Source: an uncultured Massilia sp.
GTDB lineage: Bacteria; Pseudomonadota; Gammaproteobacteria; Burkholderiales; Burkholderiaceae
Assembly (NCBI GenBank): GCA_946886065.1
Contig: CAMPHU010000062.1
Span: 1-21,602, forward strand
Length of the DNA: 21,602 bases
Reading direction: 5' to 3'
The notes beneath the pieces were generated by a model. The model was not told the DNA's origin and made no database searches. It worked only from the letters and a program-made list of their open reading frames with translations. A program made the translations under genes and the position numbers. Each line of letters starts with the position of its first letter. Within the stretch, counting starts at the first letter, position 1. This document shows positions 1-8,400 of the stretch, piece by piece.

Positions 1-876
1 GCGCCACGACGGTCGGCGTCGCGGAATTGTTGTCGGTAACGACGGTGGTCGTGGACTACTCGAAGTCCTCCCAATAATTGTCAGCCCAATTGGCACTCTT
101 GCTTGCCCGACCAAGCGGATCGCTCGCGAAATTACCGACCGTGTTTGCCACGGATGTCACTGCCTTGTTGACGTTCACATGACTTTCGCGCGTGAACTCG
201 AACTGGTCGCCCAGGGTCGGGCCCATGTAGGTGTAGAGCGCGTTGCCGGTCAGGTTCTTCGCGATGGTGTCGCCGCCCACGACAGTACCGACGACGGTAT
301 CGACGCCAAAGTTAACAGCGCCTGGCGCATGCCGGCCCAGGTGGTGGCCATGGCCTTGATCGTTTCCGATCCCTCGGCCTTCCTGTCGAGGGCGATCTGG
401 GCGTCGCGCCTTAACTGGTTGGCCAAGCGGGAGCCGGTTTCATCGTCAGTGAACGCGGAAACCAGGCGGTCGACGGCCGGCACCGCCATGATCTTGATAC
501 TCGCAACGTTCACGACGTACACATCCCTGACCGTGCCGACGACGCGGTCACGGCCCCTGGCGGCAGCGGCCAGCGTACGGTCGACGTTGTCCTTGCCGAA
601 GTAGCTGTTGGCTTCAGAGCGCACATAGGTCCAGCCCGCGCCGGCCTTCTCGGCCAGCTTGTCGGACGCCCCCTCCAGCCCGGAGCTCGCCGAGTCGTAC
701 AAGCTGCCCCATAGGAAGGTTTCCTGGGGCCCGGCGCGTGACCGCGGCAGCCGGCGCCGCGGCGCGGGCCGTACGCTGGGTTGCCGCCTGGCGAGTCGCA
801 GCGTCTTGGCCTCGGCCCATTGCTCGGCTTGGAGCGCGGCCGCCGCCCTGGCTTCCGCCGCGCGCCGCGCCTGGAC
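1..876 (-). pseudogene. Decayed partial copy of the RHS pre-toxin region (orphan fragment)
   Basis: This is a second, broken copy of the segment encoded at about 3900-4782 in the large RHS gene of this window, in the same orientation. Shared landmarks include the Ala/Arg-rich start (QARRAAEARAAAA), WTYVRSEANSYFGKDNVDR, AVPAVDRLV, FTDDETG, KAEGSETIKA and TIAKNLTGN. Compared with the intact copy, the reading frame shifts near 805 (one base lost), near 730 (about five bases lost) and around 300-340, and TAG at 56-58 stops it. Similarity continues past the stop: the codons after it read STTTVVTDNNSA, against SVTTVATTDRNSE in the intact copy, so the fragment runs off the left edge. The 5' side ends sharply at 876, where similarity to 4782 stops. 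No start codon or ribosome binding site belongs to it. It is probably the relic of a displaced rhs C-terminal cassette; whether a toxin tip follows cannot be seen. Confidence 0.85.
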
Positions 877-882
877 TGCTAA

Positions 883-1316
883 CTGGTCAGGGACGATGCG
901 CCGATTCGCGCCAACGAGGAAGTCGACCAGGCCGCCTACCGCGTCGTGGTCGGCAAGAGCAGCGCCTGCGACCTCTACCTGACCGGCACACTGCCGCACA
1001 CGTAGATCCTGTGTTCGTCGGCCTCGCCGACGGTGGTCGAGACCATCCTGTTAGCGGCGAGGACGTGGCGGCGGGAGTGAAGCAGCAGTTAGAAGGCGAT
1101 ACCCAGCGCCTGAAAGGAAAGAGTATGTGCTTGCGCCTGCTCGACGGGCGTTTCGTGGAGATCCAGCAGGCCATGGGCGTGCCCAAGAGCCGCGGCCTCG
1201 ACTCGGCGAGCTTCCTGGCCAATTTTGTCAAGGAGATGAAGGCCAGCGGTTTGCTCGTGGCCGCTCTGGAGCGGCATGGCATCCAGGGCGCCCCGGTGGC
1301 GCCGCTGGCGAATTAA
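883..1316 (+). pseudogene. C-terminal remnant of a family 3 ABC-transporter substrate-binding protein
   Basis: Read in pieces, this stretch gives a typical C-terminal half of a periplasmic solute-binding protein of the family 3 (amino-acid type) class. The pieces are LVRDDAPIRANEEVD, YRVVVGKSSACDLYL, ILCSSASPTVVETIL, EDVAAGVKQQ, LLDGRFVEIQQAMG and FLANFVKEMKASGLL, ending in APLAN and TAA at 1314-1316. The N-terminal half, with any signal peptide, is missing. The first part is read in the frame starting at 883 and is broken by TAG at 1003-1005. The frame then shifts near 1050-1062, consistent with one lost base, and stays open to 1316. It faces the orphan RHS fragment head to head and touches it at 877-882, so both lost their 5' parts at the same point. 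Family assignment rests on remembered family motifs, not on a search. It is almost certainly non-functional. Confidence 0.75.
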
Positions 1317-1425
1317 CTGTCATCCGCAGGCTCTTAGCCGCACAGCGGGCGCCGAGGGAGGAAGACCGGCGCCCGACCCGCCGATCGACCGGCGTCGTGG
1401 CCTGCCATGCAGGCCCCTGCCCTCC
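1317..1425. other. Short non-coding gap with two inverted repeats
   Basis: This gap lies between the convergent ends of the substrate-binding-protein remnant (plus) and the last small gene of the rhs cluster (minus). It holds two perfect inverted repeats. One has 7-bp arms at 1347-1353 and 1368-1374 with a 14-base loop. The other has arms GGCCTGC/GCAGGCC at 1399-1405 and 1409-1415 with a 3-base loop. Lying between convergent genes, they could end transcription from either side, but neither is followed by a run of T, so an intrinsic terminator is not proven. I see no gene here. Confidence 0.5.
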
Positions 1426-1761
1426 CTAGTAAGGAGCCCCGCGCAGACGGCCAGGCTTGACGATTAGGAGGGCTTTTTTTTCATAGTTGCGGCACTGTGT
1501 GACGAAAGCAAGCGCCGCGACGCCGTCATTCTGGAACAGCTCGAACTGCGCACGATCGATCTCATAGTACTCTTCATAGTCGGCGAAGTCGTTCCGAACA
1601 GGGAACGATGCGTAGCAGCGCCCTGAATCTTCTCCTACGCCAATCGAGTACCACTCCGCTTTGTTCACGAGCCAATACCTCGCGTATCCCTCAGGCGCCA
1701 GCCTACAGGAAATTTTGATCCACGAACGCCATAGCGAACTCGTTCGGATCGATAGCAACAC
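1426..1761 (-). CDS. Small conserved-looking protein of unknown function, third gene behind the rhs toxin
   Basis: The frame encodes up to 111 residues from a GTG at 1759-1761. The likely folded part begins near GYARYWLVNKAEWYSIGVGE and continues through SFPVRNDFADYEEYYEID, a short acidic/aromatic helix and ALAFVTQCRNYEKKALL, ending KPGRLRGAPY. It is soluble, with no signal peptide or membrane segment. The pattern resembles small unnamed proteins I associate with rhs/T6SS effector loci, so an immunity or accessory role is inference from position. The start is uncertain: the GTG has no good Shine-Dalgarno sequence, and the first 19 or so codons overlap the end of the preceding gene by 59 bp in another frame. 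I see no ATG closer to the conserved part. A run of eight A (plus-strand T at 1474-1481) encodes the YEKKA stretch, and the frame on both sides of it reads sensibly. Confidence 0.6.
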   Translation of the reverse strand: MLLSIRTSSLWRSWIKISCRLAPEGYARYWLVNKAEWYSIGVGEDSGRCYASFPVRNDFADYEEYYEIDRAQFELFQNDGVAALAFVTQCRNYEKKALLIVKPGRLRGAPY

Positions 1762-2005
1762 CTGTCGGGCGCAACCTGGCTAGATTGCTCTCCCATACCT
1801 CGCGTATCTGTTCTGGCAAGGATTCCGGAAATTCCATCTCATTGTGAATAATTTCAATCCACGTGCCCGGTCGCTGGTAAACAGCGGCAAGCTGGGGCTC
1901 CATGCGCTGCAACGTGTCCCGCTGTCCGTCATCGAGCTGATCGATTGCCGCTAGAACGTAACATTCCAGCAAACGGGTAAGCGGTCTTTCTTCATATCGA
2001 TTCAT
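1703..2005 (-). CDS. Hypothetical 100-residue protein, second gene behind the rhs toxin (possible accessory immunity)
   Basis: The ATG at 2003-2005 lies 10 bp after the stop of the SMI1/KNR4 immunity gene, with a weak AAGAG-type ribosome binding site in the gap. The product is a small acidic, mostly helical protein. It starts MNRYEERPLTRLLECYVLAA, continues with IDQLDD and a WIEIIHNEMEFPESLPEQI helix, and ends FAMAFVDQNFL. There is no signal peptide, membrane segment or catalytic motif. The layout resembles small unnamed proteins that follow rhs toxin and immunity genes in proteobacteria; that is recollection, not a search result. The tight spacing argues for co-transcription with the toxin and immunity genes. 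It could be a second immunity protein, or the remaining immunity gene of a toxin tip that has since been replaced. I cannot assign a biochemical function. Confidence 0.7.
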   Translation of the reverse strand: MNRYEERPLTRLLECYVLAAIDQLDDGQRDTLQRMEPQLAAVYQRPGTWIEIIHNEMEFPESLPEQIREVWESNLARLRPTGVAIDPNEFAMAFVDQNFL

Positions 2006-2015
2006 CGTATGACTC

Positions 2016-2480
2016 TTATATAAAATCGGGATTGCTTGTCAACGCCGCGAGAAACTGCTCGAAGCTGTTTGCCAGTAAAACGCGCGCGCCACCTTCGTCA
2101 TGCAGATACAGCCAGACGGAAGCTTCGGTGCCGGTCATGTCAAGATAAAACTGGTTCCCCCCGCCGTCTCGGGCGAAAGGCAGGCAATGCGGCCCCAAGA
2201 CCTCGTTCCAGGCATCCAGCACTGTGTCGATATTTTCGACGTCCGGGTTCGAGAAGGAGTAGAACCAATCGACACAAAAGAAATTGTTCTCATCCCCCTC
2301 TGGCGGGCAAATACAACCAACTTCCGGATGCCCGCCGTCCGCCGACCTGATGAACTCGATATATGCTTTCGGCAGCGAAACGCCTACGTGTGAGCCGACA
2401 GCCGCGAAGCGGGCGTCACTCCCTGTGAATCCTGCACTGGGAGTTCCGTTCACATTCATATTCAATCGTTCAAGGTCCAT
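2016..2480 (-). CDS. SMI1/KNR4 (SUKH) family immunity protein, cognate to the rhs nuclease tip
   Basis: This gene encodes a 154-residue cytoplasmic protein with the hallmarks of the SMI1/KNR4 (SUKH) fold. The LPKAYIEFIRSADGGHP helix-turn lies near residues 36-52. LPFARDGGGNQFYLD follows in the middle. The end carries a strand and helix with SFEQFLAAL before the final SNPDFI. SUKH proteins are the classic immunity partners of bacterial polymorphic toxins, especially HNH/Endo VII nucleases: they bind and block the toxin in the producer and its kin. Here the gene starts 7 bp after the rhs stop codon, exactly where the cognate immunity gene is expected. I chose ATG 2478-2480 because an AGGAA sits 4 bases before it. 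An in-frame ATG at 2457-2459 is the alternative; the frame is open further upstream, but only inside the rhs gene. Family assignment is strong; pairing with this toxin is inferred from position. Confidence 0.92.
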   Translation of the reverse strand: MDLERLNMNVNGTPSAGFTGSDARFAAVGSHVGVSLPKAYIEFIRSADGGHPEVGCICPPEGDENNFFCVDWFYSFSNPDVENIDTVLDAWNEVLGPHCLPFARDGGGNQFYLDMTGTEASVWLYLHDEGGARVLLANSFEQFLAALTSNPDFI

Positions 2481-2490
2481 ACATTTCCTA
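2481..2490 (-). promoter_or_regulatory. Ribosome binding site of the immunity gene, overlapping the rhs stop codon
   Basis: On the minus strand the sequence TAGGAAATGT precedes the immunity ATG. Its AGGAA (2489-2485) uses the last two bases of the rhs TAG stop (2490-2488) and sits 4 bases before the ATG. Ribosomes ending the toxin are thus placed on the immunity start, which suggests translational coupling. It also supports the choice of the 2480 start. Confidence 0.6.
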
Positions 2491-5400
2491 GTTCTTGGGT
2501 GCGCCGTTAGGAATCGCCCACTCCGAATACCCGCCACGCGCTCCTTGATCGGGGTGCAGCACGCGCCAGAACGGAGAGCCGGGTGTATGCTGGCTCGTGG
2601 GAACCAGCCGCATGACCCCTTGCTGTCCGGACGCCGTCGAGGTGGACGCGTGCTCCCAGGTCCAGCCTTTGGGAGTCGCTCGCCCGCCAACCGACGATAC
2701 CGAGGAATGTACACCAGGAATCAAGGTTTCCATAGTACGTGCAAATTCCGCATCGGATTTTAAGGCCTTGTCAAGGGCCGCATTGGCACGGTTGAAGTGC
2801 ACATCGCGGCTCTTCCCGAAATCAGTCTTGTTCAACTTCGTCTCGAAGGCGACGCTGTACGCGGTCGGATTCGCTGGGATCACGGGCGCGCCGGGTACCA
2901 CCGGCGTCGTAGTATAGGCCCCCGGCTTCGCCGCGCCAAGGTCGAGCACCGCCTCCAGCTGCCCGCTCGGCAGATACCCGCCCGGCATCCACTGCGAATT
3001 GGCGCCCGCCTCCGTGCCGCGCGGCACGCGGACGTTCAGCTCGCGCGGACGCGGGAAGTCGACCCGGACCATCGGGTTCGTCGACAGGGTATTGGCCGGC
3101 AGCCCGAGCGCCTGCTCGAACTTGGCCGCATCCCCGCCCGCATCGGCCAGCAGCTTGTCGGCCTGCTTCCTCGTCATCACGAAGGCCGTGCCGTCGGCTT
3201 GCGCCGGGCCGTACTTCGACAGGTTCGACTGCGTCATGAAGCGCGACGCGCCATCGTCGAACTGTGCCACGTGGGCATCGATGGCCGGCTTCGACATGTA
3301 GGTGTCGACCGGAGGACGGCTGGCCTTCGGCACGGCGTAGACGTCGGTATAGATCTCGTCCAGCGGCTTGGTGAAGACCTTGCCCAGGCCGGTGCTGCTG
3401 GCGTGGCTGGCGAACTCGCCAGGCATGACGATGCGGTCTTCCTTGATCGCGACCGAGAACGGCCCTTTCACCGATTCGGTAAACGACGCCGGGGAAGGCG
3501 CGGCGGTGCCGACATTGCTCTCCAGACGCAGCGGCGCGCCGACCGGCGTGATTTCGGCGCCGGTCTTCGCGTCGAAGGTCAGGCGCGGCGTCTCCGCAGG
3601 AGCGCTCAGCTGCTTGAAGCCGCCCGTCCCCTGGGCGGCCTCGCCCTGCATCTTCAGGGTGTAGTTGCCCTGCTCGTTCCGGACCAGGGTGCCGCGCGAC
3701 GGGAGCTCGTCGGCGATCTTCCAGTTATCGACGAGATCCAGGCCGGGGTTGCGCAAGGTGACCGACACGTCCCCCACAGCGTTACGCGCGAGCTTCCCGA
3801 TCGTGCTGGCCGCCTTGATGCCATCGTAGATACCGGTTGCGAGCAGCACGGTGTCGACCACCTGGACCGTTGCGTCTTTCGCAGCGAACAGGCGCTCGCT
3901 GTTGCGGTCAGTGGTGGCGACGGTGGTCACGGAATTCGCGAAGTCACCCACATAACTCACGCCCGCATCGATCAGCTTGCCGGTTCCGTCGATCGGATGG
4001 CTGAGGAAATTACCGACCGAGTCAGCCATGGACGTCAATGCCTTGTTGACGTTCTCATGGCTTTCACGCGTGAACTCGAACTGGTTGCCCAGGGTCGGCC
4101 CAAGCACGTTGTAGAGCTGGTTGCCGGTCAGGTTCTTCGCAATGGTGTAGCCGCCGACGACGGTGTCGACCACGGTATTCTTGGCCACCTCGACGACACC
4201 GAGCCCAGTGCCGGCCCAGGTCGTGGCCAGGGCCTTGATCGTTTCCGATCCCTCGGCCTTCTTGTCGAGGAGCCTCGTTGCCTCGCGCGTCATCTGGCTG
4301 GCCACCCGTGCGCCCGTTTCGTCGTCGGTGAACGCGGCAACCAGGCGGTCGACGGCCGGCGCGACCATGATGGCGGCGCTCGCTACCTGCACATCATGCA
4401 CGTCCCTGATCGTGCCGACGGTCATGTCACGGGCCCTGGCGGCAGCGGCCAGCGTACGGTCGACATTGTCCTTGCCGAAGTAGCTGTTGGCCTCCGAGCG
4501 CACATAGGTCCAGGCGGCGCCGGCCCCCTCGCTCACCCGATCGGACACCTTATCGGCCGCCCACTCGAGCGTGGAGGTCGCCGAGTTGTACAAGCTGCCC
4601 AACAAGGAGGTTTCCTGGGGCGCGGCGCGGCGCGTCACCGCGGCTGCCGGCGCGGCGGCCCGGGCCGCACGCTGGGCTGCCGCCTCCCGGTTCGCAGCCT
4701 GCTGGGCCTCGGCCCGCTGCTCGGCCTGGCGCGCGGCCGCCGCCGCTGCCGCCCTGGCTTCCGCGGCGCGGCGCGCCTGGACGATCGCCTGCGCACGGCG
4801 GGTATCGATCGCGCTTTCGCCGGCCACCGCATTGCGTGCCCACTGTTCGAGCTGGTCGATGTCCTCCGCGCTCAGATTCGACATGTCGGCCGTGTAGGTC
4901 TGGCCTGGCTGGGTGATCCAGCGGTTCGCCCTCTTGTCGTACCTGGCCTGGTCGGTGGCGACCAGGTAACCCATGACAGCCATGGGGTTGTCCGGGTTGA
5001 TCGCGGCGCCGATCGCGAGCAGGCCCTCGTTCTTCTTGGCGACGTAGCTGGTGGTGGCGACGACCGCTTCCTCGACGGCATTCTCCGGCGCCGGCTCGGC
5101 CGCGGCGCCCGGAGCGAACGGATCGTTCGCAGCCAGCCCGAACGGATCGTTGGCCGCCGGCGCCGCATCGAACAGGGCGAACGGATTCAGCAGACGCCGG
5201 CGGGCCGCCGCGTCCTCGGCGAAGGTGGCGCCCAGGGAAGTCTGTGCGGCCTGCTCCGCCGCCCGCCGTTCGGCCTCGGCGCGCGCACTCACTTCCTGGT
5301 CCAGCCTGGCCTCGCGGCCCTCCCGCACTGCCGCAGTGTAGGCCTGCAAGGCGGCATTGGAACCGGTCATCCCGGCCACGTTCATGTCGCGCCCGGCCCA

Positions 5401-8400
5401 GTTGGCGACGGTCTGCGCCACGCCCGAGCCGATCGCGCCGGCGATCACGTTCAAGACCGTGTCGCGTGACATCTTATCCGACGGCAAGGCGCGCGCGATG
5501 ACGTTACCGGCCGCGTCCGTCTTCGTGAACTCGGCGGCCGTGGTCTGGCTCAGGTCCATCGGATCGACGCCCATCTGCGCCATGAGCGTGGGCAAGTAGT
5601 CGCCCACGGCACTGCCGAGACTGCCGCCGATGAAGCCCGCAGCCATGTCCCCCTTGGTCAGCGCAGCCGTGCCGGCGCCGATCAGCCCCTGTGCGAGGTG
5701 CTTTTCCAACCCGGTCGGGTTGGTCTTGGCCACATAGCCGCTCACCGCGCCCGCGAAGGCGCCCGCCAGCACATCCTGCTTGCGGATGGCCGCCGCGCTC
5801 GCGCCCAGCAGGCCCTCGGCGAAGGCCTGTCCGGCCGCACCCAGCTTCATGCTGCCGATCTTCTGCGCGCCGGCTGCCTCGACAGCCGATGCGCCCACGG
5901 CGCGCCAGTCGACCTTGCCGTTCATGATCAGCTGGCCGGTAATGCTCCTCGTTCCGGCCGTGAGGCCTTTCTCGACCATGCCCCCGGCAAGGCTGGTCCC
6001 CTTGAACAGTTCGCCGATCTGGCTGCCGACTGCCGCGCCCACGCCGGCCGCGGCGACTTGGCGCCAACTGAACTTGTCTTGCTGTTTGAACGCGATCGCC
6101 ACCCCTTGCGTGGCAAGGTTGCCGGCAGCCGCCCTCACGCCCACCGACAGCGCTTCCGGACCGGGCACGCTGATGACACCCAGTGAACCGATGCCGGACG
6201 TGACCATCGACCCGACCGCGCTCAGCGCCACGCCCTTCCAGTTGATCTTTTCCTGCAAGCCCACACCGACCGCGAAGGCCTGGCTGGCAAGCGAACCGAC
6301 CGCGCCGCCGATCGCGGCCGCGGCCAGGGTCGCCGCGCCGAAGCCGGCGCTGCCGCCCAGCACCGCCATGCCCATGCCCATGGTGGTCGTGGCCGAGCCA
6401 GTGGCGACGCCCAGCAGGCCGGCCGCCGCGCCGGCGGTATAGATCGTCACCACGATCGCGACGATCACCACGATGATGGCCAGCAGGCCGGAGCAGCCCT
6501 TCTTCTTCGGCGGCGGCGGCGACTTCAGGTTCGGCAGCTTGCTGCCGATGATCTCGTTCTCGTTGTAGGTCTTGTGCGCCGACTCGTCGATCTCGCCCGA
6601 CGACGTTTTCGCCGGCACCGACAGCACCTGGCCGGCCTTCAGCTTTTCCGTGCCCGTCAGGCCATTCGCGCCGGCCAGCGTGTACCACAGGCTCGGGGTG
6701 CCGTAGACCGAGTTCGAGATGCTCTGCAGGGTCTCGCCGTCGACGTTGACCGTGTACGAGCTCATGCCGCCGGACGGGAAGTCCTTGCTGTAATGCTCGA
6801 ACAGCGCATAGTTCTCGCTGTCGATCAGGGTGAAGGCGCCGCCCTCGATCTTGGTGCCGGTCTCGGCCACCGGATTACCGAGCGCATACAGGTAATCGAT
6901 GCGGTCGCGCGCCGAACCCTTGCCGCTGTCGTGGTACTTGGCCACGATCTGGTTGGCGTTGTCGTAGACGTAGCGCGAGATTTCCTCGCGGTCCATGCCG
7001 TCGCCCTTGCCCTGGTTCAGCGTCACCAGCTTGTCGTTGCTGTTGTAGACGAAGCTGGCGTTGCCGCTGGCGTCGCCGAAGGCGCGGATGCCGGCCTCGC
7101 GGCCGTCCGCATGGTAGTCGTAGACGTAGTAATAGGTCTTGGTCGACTTGCCGATGGTGCGCATGGTGGTCTTGCTGACCCGTCCGGCCGCGTCGTACTG
7201 CTGCGTGACTTCCTGGACTTCCAGATCGGCGCCCGGCTTGCGCGTCTCGGTGCGGGTGAAGGTGTTGGCCGACGCGTTGTCGAACTGCTTGGTGATCTTG
7301 CTGGTCACCACGCCGTCCTTGACCTCCTGGAAGAAGGTGTTGTTGCCCGCCGCGTCGTACTGCCAGGTGAGCGACAGGTGCTGCGCGCCGCCCACCACCG
7401 TCACCGCGGTCAGCGGGCGGTTCTGGCTGTCGTAGGTATAGGTGGTCACCCCGTCGCCGGCCGTGTAGGTGGCGCGGTTGCCGGCGGCGTCGTAGGTGTA
7501 GGAACCGGTGATGCTTCCGTTCGGGCCGCCGTCGCGCAGGGTCTTGACCCGGCCCGCCTCGTCGAACTCGGTGTAATGGTCGACACTGGTGCCGCCGCCA
7601 TAGCCCTGCACGCGGGTCCGGTTGCCGGCCTCGTCGTAGGTGATGGTTTCCTGCAGGCCGGTGACCGCGTCCTGCCAGTGCGTGATGCGGCCCATGTCGT
7701 CGTAGACGTAGGTCAGGTCGCGGTTGTGCGAGCGGCCTTCGAAGTCGACCACCCCCACGGTGCGCTCGGACACCTTGCGGCCCAGGATGTCGTAGCCGTA
7801 GGTGGTCGTCACGCCGGTGCCGAAGTCGCGCACTTCGACCAGGTGCCCGGCGTCGTCGTAGGTACGGCGGATGTTGCGCGTGCCCGTGGCCGGGCTGGTG
7901 GTGCCGCCACCGCCGCCACCGCCGTCCTCGCCGATGCCGCCGGCGTCGATCAGCATCGGGCTGATCATCTGCATCTGCTGGTCTTCGCCGCCGCCGTCGC
8001 GCGGATCACCGCCGCCGCCTCCGCCGCCGCCGATCGCGCCGCCGTAGTAGACCGTGTTGCGTCCGCCGCCGCTGGCCTCGGTGAGCTGGCGGCCGTAGTC
8101 GTCGTAGGTGAATTCGATCACGCTGCCGCCGGCGTCGACGCTGCCGACCAGGCGGCCGTAGCCGCCGTAGAGGCTGGTGCTGGTCGCGCCGTTGCCCTTG
8201 GTTTCGACGATCATGTTGCCGAAGACGTCATAGGCGCGGCGGGTCGTGACCGCGCGCTCGACGCCGTTGACCATGCGCCACTCGGTGACGCTGGAGACGC
8301 GGCCCAGGCTGTCGTAGGTCATCTCGCGGCGATGGCCGTGGGTGTTGCCCACGTCGTGCTGGGCGATGCGGTTGCCGCGCACGTCGTACTCGAAGGCGGT

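Noticed and set aside
179..604. Plus-strand open frame over the orphan fragment
   Set aside because: It lies opposite the degraded pre-toxin copy and gives no recognisable protein; the minus strand explains the sequence.
250..999. Minus-strand open frame of 249 codons taken as an intact gene
   Set aside because: Only parts match the RHS pre-toxin segment. It enters out-of-frame sequence at both ends, includes antisense of the transporter remnant, and is interrupted by frameshifts relative to the intact copy.
1447..1481. Intrinsic terminator on the plus strand ending in eight T
   Set aside because: The T run is the complement of Lys/Glu codons in a plausible coding frame, and no convincing GC-rich stem precedes it.
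2016..2714. Longer version of the immunity gene reaching into the rhs coding region
   Set aside because: The extra N-terminal residues are an out-of-frame reading of the nuclease tip. The ATG at 2480 has a fitting ribosome binding site and begins just before the SUKH pattern.
2797..5469. Open frame of 890 codons on the plus strand, antisense to the toxin end
   Set aside because: It is low-complexity Arg/Gly/Ala-rich and lies opposite well-supported conserved RHS domains. It has no domain signal and is explained by GC-rich codon use.
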